Origin: Progne subis subis
Lineage: Eukaryota > Chordata > Aves > Passeriformes > Hirundinidae
DNA length: 64,000 nucleotides
Reading direction: 5' to 3'
Assembly: GCA_022316685.1 (NCBI GenBank)
Contig: JAKJHU010000005.1
Location: 13,990,707 to 14,054,706 of the forward strand
The notes under the pieces are model-generated. The model worked only from the letters and a program-made list of their open reading frames with translations, ran no database searches and was not told the DNA's origin. The number at the start of each line of letters is the position of its first letter. Position 1 is the stretch's first letter. The position numbers were made by a program, and so were the translations under genes. This document shows, in pieces, positions 28,401 to 43,400 of the stretch.

Positions 28401-31400
28401 TATCCTCCAGAATATGCAGTTCCAACTCTCTCTGACTTTCGCCTGGTGTGAGGTTCCTCCAGCATCTGCAGAAGCAGGCGTATTAATAAGCACAAAAAAT
28501 TGTTGACATTTTCCTCACTTTCAAGCCATTGGTTCCTCTCTCTGTCACCCAACACAACCAAGACACAGCAAAGCACTTTAGCACAGTAAAGAGCTCAGGC
28601 TGCTTTAAATGTCAGAGATGTCAGCAATCGTGCCAAGGCAGACCTGAAATCCCCAAGGCCCAGACAGGGGCCTTGGGAAGTGAATGACAGGAACTGATTG
28701 AAAAGATTTTGGCTATGAGAATAAATATGCTTCCTGCTTTTCACACCCACACAGGAATTTAAAAGTCTAATGCAGAAGAAAGTACTTTTACTGAGGGAAG
28801 AAAATAAATACAAACTCAAATGCCATTGAAATTACTGAGCCTTAACTAAACACCTTCCTACATCAGGGTTCTGCCATTAGGAACTTCTCATCTTTTGCAT
28901 TTCTGTTGGTGTTGCGCAAGGCTTCTCCTCTCTTTGTCAATGAAACCTTCCAGCTTTAGTCTTCATTAAATAAAGCTTGGCTCCAATGCTTATCATCAAA
29001 TTAAAAATTGATAGCAAACAGAAGCACACAGTCACAATGAAGCACGCAAGAGAATGGCACAACATATAGTCCACATAAGATGAAAATTAATTAGAAGGTT
29101 GTCACACTTGTTATTCTTTTTTTAAATATTTTTCATTCTGTTTTCATTAATAGCACTTATTACCTGGGCACTGGGGAGAGGGGCTGCAGTTTCAAGCAGT
29201 GGAGGTCCCATTTCCTGTACTGCTGGGACTTGATCCATCGCTCCATGTTTTTTACCATGTTCTGGTTTTAAACAAGAAAACAGGACACAACAGCTGCATC
29301 ATAAATGCTGAATGCTAACTTCAAACAATCTCTAGAGTATGTTGTAATAAATTCTATGGCAAAGGCTAACAAAAAACACCCAAACTTAAAAATTTTCCCA
29401 TTTCATGGTTTTAGGACAAAGTAAGAGTCACTTTTCTATTGTTTGACCACATTTCAAAAAGAAACAACTCCATTAACACATAAATGGCAGAGAAGAGTCT
29501 CTAATTAGGCAGTTGGACATTTTATTCTGGTAAGATGGAGAATTATTATTCTCCTCTCTCACCTTAAAAATAATGGAAGATACTGATTGTTCATTGACCG
29601 ACTCACACTGCTTCCAAAATTAAATAACAAACTTTTGGACTCTATCCATCATAATGCAAAAATGCAGGCAGATACAATTAATCTTCACAATCTTACCAGA
29701 GTGAGTGACATTAGCCTATTGACATAAGTGCTTCTGCCGAGCTTTACAAGAATTATGAGATGTCTGATTTTTAATTTACCTTTCTCTAATCAAATCTAAT
29801 AGGTATCACTCTATCTGAATAAGAGTTGCCATTAAAATGGAAGTCAGGTAAGATGTTCAAAAGAGCAAAACAAAAGTTAAAATGTTCATTGTAGAACTAA
29901 TTTCTGCATTCTGTAGAACTAACCTGCATTCTCATTGCTACTGCAAGAGAACCAACAGTCTTTTCAGCAGCTGGGTTGTTCTGCTGACCATCGTTGTGTT
30001 TATCTGAAAAATATAAGTATTGCACTAATAAGTTACAAATCTTTTGTGAGTGGGAGAATGTGTATTCGAAAGTTACGTCCAAATAAAAAAAAATTCTGAA
30101 TGTCGACTTGAAATTTAACAATATTACTGACAAAATTATAGGTGTCTTCTTTAATATTTCAAATGAAGTCACCCAGAATGATGAATATAGTATGAAAATC
30201 AGAGTAACTGTATGCTCTGAAACACATTACACAAATCCACACAAAAAAGATTTCACACAGCTGTTTTTGAAAAGCTACACACATTCTTAAACAGAACACC
30301 TATATCAGCATGGTAAAGACTATCTTCTCTTTGACACACACATTACAGTGAGTGAGAACAATGAAATGATCACAAATACTATACAGGATTATTATTATTA
30401 TAATTTGGAAACAGTATATGCAAATTTTTTTGAATAGCGACAGTGATCTTCATCAGTGAGATATTAAAGGTAGGTATTCTGGAGAGTCTACACAATTCAG
30501 AGTGACCTCAACTTCAGAGACAGTTATAGTTGTTTTTATTGGCAATATATGAAATGATAATCATACATTAGCTACCCCAACTGAACATATTTTGTCATTT
30601 TGCTGTAATCCTTCTTCTGGCTTGTTCTTTCATTGCTGCTCATTGACTTTTATCTAGACACAATTTCTCCAAAATTCACATCCTAGTCTCTGTGGACATA
30701 TCAAGGCCGTAGCCACATTGTGAAGGGCGTAGACGTAATTGTAATAAAAAAATAACAACTGTACACTGACAGCTTTCTGTCATGGGGGAACTGAAGTGCA
30801 AACCCTGACCTGGTCAAGCCCTTGCTCTGTTCATTCCTTCTCTACTGGTCATAGAAGGCTCACGTTTCCTTGCAGAATCACCCCTCTCAACAAGGGTCCC
30901 AGAGCAGCAGGGCACAGAACACTCACACTGGAGTCAGAGTGGCAGCTACAGCCCAGTCTCCCACACCCATCACTGAGAGAGCAAGAGACCCCCTCTGCAG
31001 ACACCCTCAGCCTCATTCCATGTGTTTCCTGACCCTTCCTCAAACCTTCCCACCAGCAGGCATCTACACGTCAGTGACAAAGCTAACCAAGCTGAAGGCA
31101 ACAGTCCTCATATTAAACTCTAATTAACTTGTGTTAACTTGCATTAACACCTGAAATTAAAACAAACAAGCAAACCCCCAATAATTTCTTCTGAAGATGC
31201 TCAGCTTTAGATTTAGATAGAGGACTTTTACTGGAACAGTCTATTACAGTCATAAGCTGACTCTTGCTTTGAGACCAGGCTGGGAGAGCTGCCAAACAGA
31301 CAAATGAAGTAGGAGGAACAAAGTTTAAAATCCCCATTCAGACAGCTGTGCTTTACAGAAACATTTTGACTTTTTATGTTATTTGGCTTAATATGACTAT

Positions 31401-34400
31401 TTTTATCAGGGCAGAGCTAGCATGAGTGTAAATACATATTAGAATTAGACATTTTCCTTCAATAAACTATTTCTCTCAGGCTGCCTATGCTACACAGTCA
31501 CCCCACAAATGACTAACCAGGCTTTTACAGGGGTGAAGGTGAAACTAGAGGTGAAAGTCATGCACGCAAGGAGTAAGCAAGACAATCACAGGATTGCAAC
31601 AGCTCTCTCAGGAAAAATTTTCCAGATGGAAGCTGGAATAGCACTCTCTGCTTCGGACTATGATCAGATCAGATGAACTTCAGACATTGTGCTCCCTCCT
31701 CTGACTCGTACCCTATTGTGCGGATGAGTGAGAGCTGCTGTCAGGTGTATCTGTCTGCTCAGGCAGCTTAGAATAGAAAAGAGGTGGGGAAAATGGTTGA
31801 ATTTCCCACTAAACCATTTTCCCACTAAACCACTTCAGCTTTCAAGTAACTCCAAAGGAGTTGGACATCAAATCCCAAATAATTCTGGCATCCTGAAGTT
31901 TTGTTCAGAAAGTTATTTTCACTTCCATACATTTAGGTATAAAGTATATTCCTACAAGACACTACCAGTACTCACCTGATTCCAAGACTGTCAGAGCAAC
32001 AGAAGCAGGATGTTGCACTGCTAGAAAATTGCAGAATGTTTTTAAATTGTGATAATTTAAAAACCTTTAATCAAAACAAACAAACAAACAAACTTGAAAA
32101 AGAACTGTCACTTTGGAGTGAGCACTTTTATCTCTACTCTCCTGATTTAAAACATTACATTTCCCCAATTCAGCAATGTCCTTGCAAATTCTGAGTGCTT
32201 TTAAAACATGTGAGTGTGTTAGATGACATGTACACCCACACAAGTTGGAAATCTAGCCACCATCTAGCAAGAACAAAAGTTACTTCATGACCATTATTGC
32301 TTTCAGGCTTCATTTAGCTTCTGCGACCTCACATATGTTAAGTTGGACGTTTCTAAAGCAAGAAAAAATCCAGAACAATTTCCAAGCACCTCAGCCAGAT
32401 TCCATGGAAGTCAAGAGTCAGTTATAAGATTCAGTTGTTTCTCCAAGGTCACAACTACTCCACAATGGGCTTTCCACAAACATCTTGCAAGCAAACTAAG
32501 TGCATTCTTCCTGTCAAGACACCTGTGTTTCATGTACCTCTCTAGTGAGCCTTGAGACCAACAGCTGGTAGAATGCATTTCTGCTGTAATTTTGAAGTTT
32601 CTCCAAAGTTCTGACAATCTCAAAAGCAAAACCATACAGACAGACAGACATTTGGTAGATAAGTTCTATTTAAATTATCTTGATAAAAATCTCATGCTGC
32701 CTTTCCGAAAAAAAATGCAGCACTTAACAGAGCGCATTACTGCAACTTGAAAAATGCAAAGAAATGTATATGCTTATGCCAAATCTTACATTTCCTGCAT
32801 TAGGAATGAATGTTACTGTGGTATGCAATGCAGTTTTTCTAATAACACTCTTTCAGAGAAGGGAAACACTAGTATTATCTACTAAGCTACTAAGACATGA
32901 AGACATTTAAGTCTCAAGATGTAGCATGCAGTTATACTGTGTAACTCCTAGGCCTGTGCAGGCTCAGACTCCCTTAGCAATGGAGAGGATAGGTGTCTGA
33001 AAGTGGGACTTGCACCAGGCAGTACACAGCGCTGGGAGAGTCCAGTCACTCCCAGTGCCCACTCGGGCCACATGGACTGGCTTATCCCACCCTGTCAGAA
33101 CCAGCCCAAGTCTGTCACATAAGAGATTTCTACTTGCAAGATTAAAATGAGGAGGGGAGATTCCTTTTAATTTATTTATTTATAGCTATGACTGCTGTAC
33201 CACCACTCCCTCTCTTCTCTGTTCCTTCCTCTTTCTCCTCCATTCCTCCTCCATGCAAGGCTGTGTCACACTGGTAAGCTGGATACCTGCTGAAGAGACC
33301 TGTGTGCCAAGCTCTGCCCTACAGACACGTAACAATTTCATCCCTATATCCTACCATCCAAAATCCCTAGGGGAAATAAACGGGCATTAGAGATGTGAGG
33401 AGTCTCCTAGTCACTAGTCCAGGAAAAAGAAAATGTGCATTCTTTTTGGACAACTTGTGCAACACCAGGAAGGGATAAGGCTCGGTCTCTACCCTTGAGA
33501 TCCTCAGTAGGATCAGAGATCTGCTTCAGGAGGTAGACAACGAATGTCCAAATGCCTTCAGACAATCAAGTGAATAATAACCCAGATCTCAACACCTGCA
33601 GTGTCTGTTCAAGTCAAGAGGATATAATGAAAGACGAGGAAAGAAATCTATTGCTAAGGCCACACTTTGCATGGAAAGAGCAGATGCTTTATTATGAGTC
33701 TGATCTTGCATTAGCTCAGCATGGAGTGTCTGCTTAATTTGCCCTCAGGAAATATCCCTAGTTTAAAACTCATGCAATTAAGTTTTCTCAGCTTTATGCC
33801 CATTTTTGTATCAATAGACGTCAATCTAGCAAACTCATGATAAGATTTTAAAAAAAACCTCAGACTAACCAGTCATGCTATCCATGTACTTCCTCATTTT
33901 CCTATTTATTTGCAGCATAATCTCACTGGGATGCTGAGCATTCAAATGCATATACACACCAAAAATATAGAAAATATCTAGAGATCTTCACAGAATTTTA
34001 AGAAATTTCACAGGAGATGTAAAATTACATGTTATTATTATTACTACATGTTATTCTAGCAGTAACTTCTGGGAAGATTTCTTAATTTTATTCCCAAGAA
34101 AATTCTGTAACTTTTTTTCAACTGAGAAATTATTCAACTCATACACCCTCCACAACAAGTTAGGGAAGGAGATGAATCCAAACCCTTTTTTGCAGGAATA
34201 ATTACTGCAGGAGACAATCTGCCTCTTCTTAACTACACATGATTTCTGTACACCCCCCTACACCACTTTCTGCAAACCGTTTCAGAGCACTTTGCAGCTG
34301 ATATTTCTTCCCTTCTTCTCCTTTTCCCATATTCCAAATGAGTCCGTGGAAGTCAAAGGATAAAACAAAACAATAAAACTGTACAGAACAGCACTATGTA

Positions 34401-37400
34401 ATAGCTCATCTGGTGACCCAAAAGTCTTCCCTCTGAACTCTCTGAATCCATTGGGTCATCGCTTATCTAATCATCCTGGTATGAAGAACCTGTTCCAGCT
34501 TTCTTCTCTCTCCTAGCATCTTTTCCCTGTTTATACATCAGAGGAAGGTGCACACACGCCCTGTACACACACCTTTAAAGGCCCTCCCACAGACGCAGCT
34601 TTTCACCACACTGCGTTGTCACCTAGATGCCACACACATCTCAAAGGCTCACTGTACATCACTTGCAAGAGCTCCTAACTTTTATCATCTCTTACCTGAC
34701 AGAAGACCATGAGCACAATTGATAACGGTGGCCCCAGGCTTTACCCAGCTCACAGGAACATCATCGGGTTTCGCAGTGCCGAACACCACCGCATCTGCGT
34801 GACGGAGCTAGGGAGAGACCAAAACACCCCCAGCAAGAAAACAAGTGTTTAATCTTAGAAATACATACTTGGATATGCATCTTAAAAATATTCAGACTCA
34901 TACAGCAATAGCCTTTTGGGCAAAGCTTCTACAGATGACAAGAACAAAAAAGGAAGACCCAAACCGATAGTTTGATTCTTGCCTGCCACAAAACTTAAGA
35001 ATAGCATTTAAAATTAAGTTAGGTAAACAAATCGTGAGATCAGGCGAGTGAGGTCAAGTAAGTATCGATATTTAATGGGGATTATATTCTCCCAAATAAA
35101 AAGTTCTACCATTGTCCTGAAGTCCAAAATAACTCGGAGTAACTTAAGAAAAAGAAAGGTTGAAAGACAGTAAATAGGCACTTTTAAAGAGTGCAGTCAG
35201 ACTGTCTGACAGTAGAAAACAAGGCCAGCTGACAGGAATGCAGGATGACCCCTTCTGTGCAGATCAGTGCGTTTGAATACCAATTAAAGCACTTTTTTCC
35301 TTCTCTGTTCATGTCGGCTAACCACTGCCCCTGATTTAGCTCAACCTGGCAGATGTTGGAGCAAAAATGGTTACTAAGAAGATCCTTGTAATCAAAGACA
35401 TAAGTGCCTTTTTTCCTACTTCCTCTGAAACAGGGCCCTTTACCAGTTATTAGAATCACCACGAGATAAGGGACAGCACCAGAGGCAGACATATCAAGAT
35501 ACACTAAAAAAGCAAAACAGACACTGCATTGCCTCAAGCCTGACTGTAAAAATTATTTCAGAAATACAGCAGTTTTGGTAATATTTTGGATAAATGCAAA
35601 TTAATTCCAAGTGTCACAAACTCAGTGAGCCACTCTACGAACTGATTTGTGACGGACAAGCGTTCCAGCTTCTTTTTTGGCCAAAAGTGCTCTGACACAA
35701 CCCTGCCCAACACTCTTGCCAAGAGAGAATAGCTACAAATCTTGTCAGGATAGCAGGTTTTTGGCACAGCTGAGCATCCAGGAGGGGAGAAGTACATAAC
35801 TGCTGCGGAAAAGGCAGAAAACTAAAAAAACTCCATCCTCCCCTCCGAGGATACAAGGATGGACTAACCCTCCTTAAGAGATCCCCATGTGGAAACAAAG
35901 CCAGAGGTGTGGGAGAAGATTCCCTTGCTTGACAAATGACTAATGCAATGAGTTGATTCAGGCTTCAGTCACACGTCCAGCAACACTCCTGTGATTGCCT
36001 GTGCGCAGTCATTCAGCCTCATTCAAACGGGTCACGCTCCTGAGCCTGGTGCAAATATCAGCTTACATGCCACTCCTAGAAGGCCACATAAGTCATAATG
36101 ATTGACCAATGTCAGATCAAATGATACTGAGAAATCTGCAAGGAAATGCAGATAGAAAGGTGCTGTAATGCCTCATGTACCAAGAATACCATGCTGAAGG
36201 CACACTTTGCCCTGCAAAAGAAGGAAATCTCTGCTGTAAGTCAACATCAGCGCAGACAAAAACTGTGATTCTTCTCAGTTACTTTTTTTTGCAAGGAAAA
36301 AATAATTCCTATTCCAGCAGTTATAAATCATCGACCGTAAGTCAAGATGCCTTTCCATGCAAAGCCTCTGGGACAAGGACTAAGAGCTTTGCACACCGCT
36401 TAGCATCGTGAATTGATGAACAAGTTGAGAGCTGTATGCAACAAGTAATAATTCTGATGAATGTTCAGCCAACATACTTATGACAGAATTGATTCAATGT
36501 AACTGTAATGTCAGAAACCAACTGACGGAACCAAATATTCATCTCTATGACTACCGACCCTAATGTTGAAAAATGTTTTTAACAGCTGAACACAATTATT
36601 TTTGTAGCCAACATTAACACTGGTTCGGATAGCTAACATCACATATACCCATAAATTTGAGCAGAAAACCAGCTGGATCTTTCATCTCATTGCCGTGCCC
36701 CACCTCTTTCATGAAAAAAGTTGCATCACATGGCAGCAAAGAGTTGTACCACAAGTTAAAGACAAACTGATCTCTCATAGCCTTCCCCGGTGTGATTTCC
36801 TTTCTCTTATTTCACAAATAAAACAATATTTTATGTGCAACTATTGAAAAAGTTCTTGCAGAGTCAATAAAAAATATATATCACAAACATTTCAGAGAAC
36901 TTTTTTTCCCCTGTGAGTATTTTTAAAATGTATATCCAGAAACTCAGAGAGCAAGTCCACTGAAAGCAAAATACTTGTGTACAGAATTATGGGTATCCTT
37001 GGAAGAGATTTATGTGATCTCCATCTGGGAATTTTAGTTTCACTTGCAAAAAAGTTGTGCCCATGCCTCCTTCGCTTTTAGCTTTTTCTGTCTTGCCATG
37101 ATCTACCTTCTTGACTGCCTGTTTAATCACTAAAGCAAGAAGCAAGCCTTGGGATGTGTGTTCAGGGTCAACTCCTGCATCAGAAACCAATCACAGACGC
37201 GAGAGATGGAAAAGTCCTATGAAATAATCGCATTTAGCCTCCCTCAGCAAACGCACCACAGTCCCTGGACAGAGGACACAGAGGACACATCTGACAGGAA
37301 CCAGATGCTGCAGGCAGCCGGAGCCAGAAGGTCAAGGAGATACCCATGAGAGAGAACATGTGGCTGCCTGCCTCATGCTTCCTGGACAGCAAGGCTCCAT

Positions 37401-40400
37401 TCCATCAGGCTGGCTAGAGGAAGGAATGACAAGCATCAGGCCAAACCCTCCTTAATGTACTAGGCAACAGGCTGGAGACAAAGTAAGCCAACAGTACAGT
37501 AGTATCCTGCCTTCTCACCGGTAAATATTTTTTCAGTTGGGAAGAGCTGTGCCAATAAATAATCTGCAACCTTACCTCATAACAAAATATGATCCCCTCC
37601 ACCAAGATTTAAGTCGAAGCAGATTACAAAGCACCACCCATTCCCAAGACAGCACACCAAACAACAATACAGACTTTCCAGCCAAGTATTAAATGATAAT
37701 GGCACAAAGTAGCTGTATGTTACAGATCACTGAAACTCCATTTTGCTCTGAAGCTTGCATAAAATTTTCACTTTTCCATAGTTAAAATGGACTGCTACAA
37801 AAGCCATTTTTAAATGCATGATCAAACAAAATAAAAATAAAAATTAAAAATTGAAATGTAAAAGCCCTCAAGAGTCCTGGGCCATATAAAACTGAAGAGG
37901 TGAGACGAGGAACAGGAATCTGATTAAAAGTTTTTTCACAACTTTCTTTATGAAAAAAGTCTCTTCACACATCAGTTTATAGATCAGGTTCCACTTTAAC
38001 CACAGTAATTCTAATTGCTTTCTGAAATCTTGAAAATTTTTTAAGTCAATGACTAGTTTCAGGTACTTTTTTCATCAAGGCGTGTTCTAACTACACGGTC
38101 TCTTCCAGTTTTCCCTGCCACATCACCCTGAATGCACTTGCCCTACACAGTGCACGTGAAAATCAAGGCCACACCCCTGCTGAGGTCTCAGGCCTGCCAC
38201 TATGATCCATGCTTTAGCAACTGCTCCTCTACCTTACAGACAGGGGGAGAAAATTACAAGGAAAAGAGATGATGTGCATAAAGATGTTGAAGTGTCTACA
38301 TCATCATCATTAGAAATGCTCATGCAGCTCTCTCCTCTCCTCTCCTCTCCTCTCCTCTCCTCTCCTCTCCTCTCCTCTCCTCTCCTCTCCTCTCCTCTCC
38401 TCATCCATGTTCCTGGTCTCCCATTCTTTCATGCTTACAATACAAAAATGTATTTTTCTGTCCATAACAAGAGTCTTGGTCTTACCAAGATGGCAAAACT
38501 AGGACAGCAAATACCTAAGAGATGTCTAAAAGTTTGAACCTCAAGTGTTGGCTCTAAGGGAAGGCACACTTTGGCCAAAATAAGCTATTTTTCCACCTGA
38601 AAAGGAAACTCCCATTCCGCACTTCAGCTGAACCACTTTCATACTTCTTATCCTCTCTTTTGCAAACAACTCTTCTATTCCTAATTATACCTAGACAGAC
38701 CAATTCTCACTTCTTTTACAATAAAATTGTGAGGTAGCAGATCTCCTAAAATAGGCACGATGTGGTTCACACACAGACTACATTAAAGATGATGTGCTAA
38801 AATAATGACTGATTGAATTTAGATGAGCAAAACAAAATACTGTTTTCTTATAGGTATTAAGTATTACCCATATTTTGGCAAGAATATAATCCATTTTTTT
38901 TTTCAATATGAATCTACTTGACCACCTCCATTCAAATTAGAAAGCATCATTCTGACATAATAAAGGATTAAACATATCAGTTCCCATTCTTTACATGTAA
39001 TACTGAATTGACTTTTGGGGAGTCCCATTTTAAAATTACAAGGGCTCAAAAGTATGTCACTAGAAGCATGTCAAGAGGTCATTCTTCAGGCACAATGCTG
39101 TGAATGTGCTTTGAAGAGCTATCTACACAAAGCTTAACAGAATGATAACATCTTAAGTATTTCCTCTAAGATGCTTGTCTTTATCTCTCACTTTGTAACT
39201 TCTTTCACATTGAACATATCAATGCAAAAAGAACAATATTTCTTCATGACAACTTTGCACAGATATGCCAGAGCCTTCTAAAATGCATTCTTGTATTTGT
39301 CAATTATTTGAAAACCCAGGAAGCTCAACAGTTCTGAAGGAGGTGGCTCAGCTGTGCCATGAGAACTGAAGTCAAGCAAATCCAAAATGCAACAGAAAGA
39401 AATATTAATAATCTTTTCAACAAAACATGACGTGGGGAGGGAAAAGAACACTGAAACCGTGTCCATTATTTCAGATCAAAGCAATGAAATGAAAATACAC
39501 CATTATTTATTTTATTATTTTCTGCTGCCATAAGACAGAACATACTTACTTTAAAGGAGCACACTAAGTTAGATGGTAGATGGCATTATGCTGTTTGTTA
39601 GGAGAGTTACCCCTGTATTTTTAAACTTTTCCTAAGATGGACTAAAACACACTTCCTCTTGATCTTTTTCAAAATATTTTTGCAAAAGTGCACAAGTAAA
39701 AGAAGCAATAACAACTCCAATAGCAATACAAAACCTTATCCAAAAAACTTACAAGCTTAGTGTTGTGTAACTCATTTAAATTAAAAGAATTTCTAAAGGA
39801 AACACTTGTTGTTATGCTGTCCATTTAAAAAAGAAGAACAGATCAGCAGAGCTAGTCTAAGGTAATGTAGTAACCACTTCAGAAAGGCGTTACATTGTTA
39901 AGGTCAGGGTTAGCGCTTCAACGCAAATAAGCCTGGCCAATAGATTACATAAATAATGTTCCCCTACCCTTAAGATAAAATCCTCTTTTCCTGTTATATA
40001 CTGCAAAAACAAATGCATCCCAGTGAAAAAATCATACTCCTTCTAAGTTTATTCCTCACTTCCTAAGTGAAGTTCTTATGCTACCACAGGTTAAACAACA
40101 GCACACAAACTGTCACTGTAGAGGTGTCCCATTCAGAGAAAGGAAAAGTTAGTGCACTGTGCACGAAAAATAAAACATGAATTGATTCTTTCAAGTCCTT
40201 GAAAAACTTAAACATCGACCAACACGTTTTCTTATTTGAAATTCAAATAACAGAAAATTCAAGAGAATAAACCTGGTGAACATTAAAGCTGCTTTTCAAA
40301 ATCAGCATTTTAAACAAGCAGAAGAATATAAATTCTATAATCATGTTATCTTACAACACTGTAGAACAAATACAGGTTGCCACAGTACTTCATTGTTTGG

Positions 40401-43400
40401 TTAGAAACTTGTGCTCAGTTTCTGACTCTCCAGCTTGTGGGAATATGAGAAAGGATAGTTTTCTCTGCACGCATTGGATTTTATCAATGAGCTGGAGTTA
40501 ACTCTCAGAGTGACATCCAGACAGGATCAGCACAGCACTGGGATTACTGGTGACATGCTGCTCCAGGCTCACAGGTGAGGAAGAGGAAGGTAGGTCTCCC
40601 CTGGGCTCTGCTGCGTAGTCCCACAGAAAAAGTACAAACTCTTTTACTGCCAAAAGTTAAAATGAACCTGGGAGGACTGAAGTGCATAAAGCCTCAGACT
40701 TAGGCCTCCCATTCTGTTTCCCGTCAGAGGCCTGCTCCAAGAGGTAAGCTACGGGGAACGCCAAAAAGCAAAGCATGATTATGGGAAAGCATCTGGATGG
40801 AAGGAAACAGAATTCTCTCCAGCTATTGACAGCACTGCACAAGCAGCTCTGGGCCCAATCCAGATTTTTTGCTGTGAACCAGTGGAAACACCTCTGGCCA
40901 CCCTGTCACCCACCCCATCCAGCCCAGAGCAGTCCTCTAGCACAACCCCAAGCAATGAGAAATAACTGAGGAATGAGACATGGCAAGGATCAAGTTCACA
41001 GCACTCCATCTCCCAGAGAGCCATATGTTTCCTAAGTGCTGTCAGTCACTTAAAAAGCCCAGAGCTGAGACAAGCCTGACAAAAACATCCACAGCTGTGA
41101 AAACACGGGTTTGCCAGAGAACTTTCTATCACAGCTGCTCCAATGCGTTTCCTCCTCCTGTCTGCGCCTCGGCAGCCCGGAGGTTGGACACCATGGTTTT
41201 GCCTTGGCTGCCACCCTGTGGCACGGGCTGTCCCACACAAGAGCTGTCCCCAGCACCTGAATCCCGAGCAGCAGCCAGGCCCTGGAGTACCCTGTGCTCC
41301 TACAGACAGAGCCTGAACCCTGCTGCACGCGCCCCAGAGACAGTGCAACCCCAGCTGCAGAATTGTGTGAAATCTGGGACTAAGGAACAAACTGTGAAGT
41401 TTCACAGGAAGTCATGCCAACTTCTAAGTCGTGTCCAAAAGCTCTGCAAAAAGCAGCCGGGGAGACAATGCAAATCCTTCAGTTTAAGGCTCCGGAAATT
41501 CTTTGAATCCTTTTACAGTTCTGTTCAAAGATAAAGATTGGGAATTTCTTTGTCCCAAGAGCAACACTTGCAAACTTTTAGGACACTAATCCAGTGGAAG
41601 TAATTTCACGCAGATGACAGTAACAAAGGACGGGGAAAAAAAGAGGGCATTTGCTTTGCACAGACAGAAAGCAAAAGGAAGAGCTAAAAGGTTTGTTGGA
41701 TTCCTTCTCCCACAGCCCTTGGCGGAAAATAATGAAGTTAGAGCAACTGCTGTTACACGTAATATTCTGGTAGAGGCCAGCGTTTGAACCATTTCTGAGC
41801 AAGCACGAAGGAGAAAAGACCCTAAACCCACACTGGCTACCGGCAACCCCAGTGCCACCTGTGACTGCAATGAGGAGTGTCCCCTCCTGGAAACGGCAGC
41901 AAAGGACAGGACTTGCCAGGTGGACAGCTGAGAGGGATGAGCAGATAGTGGGGGTGCAGGACAAGCCCAGGCAGGCAGCAGAGCGCTCACCTCACTCTGC
42001 AGCTGTGGGGCTTTCCAGTGGCAGCTGAGGACGGCGGCTCCCTCGCGCCGCAGCACGCTCTGCAGGGCAGCACCCTCGGCCCCGCGCGCTCCCACCAGCA
42101 GCACCTTCTTCCCACCTGTGCGACACAAGGGAAGTCATTCAGCCACCCCCAGGGCAGGGCACAAGCACCAGCAGCTGCCTGGGGCTCCCCCCAGCCCACC
42201 CACGGCTGCAGCACTGCAGAAGGGGCTGCAAAGGAGCTCAGACCAGGACAGCGCCGCGTGCCTGCACAAGCACAGCAGCTGTGCCAGCACGGGCAGCTCT
42301 TCTGGAGCCTGACCACAAATCTTAAGGAGTTTCCTGGTGACTCTCTAAATGCTACTAAGCAAATACTGTTCTGGCTTTCTGGTATTATGTACAAATCCTT
42401 TCACTCATGTTTGTTACATTTAACCTCCTGTTTACAGTTCTGCTACTGAAATCCTTGCTTCAACAGTTATGAATCACTGTAAGAAAGACAACTTCTGAAA
42501 CACTGCCTTAACCAAACAGTGTCTTCACACACAGTAAACCTGCCTGTTTGCATCTGCCATTTCAGTGTCAGCACTGACACAACCCAATCCAAACCAAAAG
42601 ATTAGCCCAGCAGCAATTTACAGGCAAACCTGGGTTTCTCCAACTGCTTACACGAACCAAAAGAGTCAAGCGAAATCCCCAAGTGATGCCTGTATTTTCT
42701 GTTTGGAAGACTCACATGTCTTGTGTGCCTTCACTGAAATTAAATCTGCTGATGGCAGCTAATCCCTCCCTGCTTAATACCCAAAATCTGTAGGCCTGAG
42801 ACCCGTCTCTAGAAATGCAGCATTCAGATGCCACTGAGTAGGAGGAGTCTTCCTCACTAGCAGGAGACAAATACCTGTCAGGTGGGAAAGCAATACAAAA
42901 CAGAAAACATAACAAGGTCAGATTATATTTGGCTCCCAATCAGGATGAAAACTGAATAAAATAGTTCGGCTAAAATGAATGTGATTAATGATGATAGAAG
43001 GACTCACCTATATCTTCAAGAAGCTCCATCACAGCACCCACTGTAGGAGGAACTAGACAGTCGTAGACATCACCATGTACCAAGCGTCCTAGGTTTACAC
43101 TGGATAATCTGCAGTGGAAAAAATATGGCAATTTAACAAAAAAAAAAAAAAAAAAAAAGTTTGTGTAACATAAATCCCCAGCAATGCTTGTAACATGGCT
43201 AAGAGCTAATCCCAAGAGCGAACTTCTCTCACAAAAGCAAATCCTTTGATAGTCATGCACTGCAGCTAATTTGTATCATCCCACACCCCAGTTAGACAAA
43301 CACTGAGCCTCAAGAGAGGCCAGGAAAGGGATCTGAGCTAGAATGGGTAACACAATCCCACCATACAGAGACAGCTCTTTACGTGTCACCATGGGCTACC

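Larger units (their letters stand above)
29262..34695 (-). other. MTHFD1L: MTHFD1L introns 9 and 8 (either side of exon 9)
   Basis: Introns of 0.7 and 4.7 kb. The larger contains an (AAAC)n run near 32072-32093 and the 16-bp duplication, otherwise unique sequence. Confidence 0.8.

Noticed and set aside
35184..35537. 117-residue minus-strand open frame in intron 7
   Set aside because: It looks like random coding: no domain, no splice-compatible borders with the MTHFD1L exons.
38202..38537. 111-residue frame with a LLSSP repeat
   Set aside because: Translation of the (TCTCC)n microsatellite, not a protein repeat.
40980..41534. 184-residue plus-strand open frame in MTHFD1L intron 7, with antisense frames
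   Set aside because: No recognisable domain and it lies in a locally GC-rich intron where stops are rare. A coding role would need transcript evidence.
42018..42449. 143-residue plus-strand open frame overlapping exon 7
   Set aside because: It is a shadow of the GC-rich antisense exon and continues into intron without homology.
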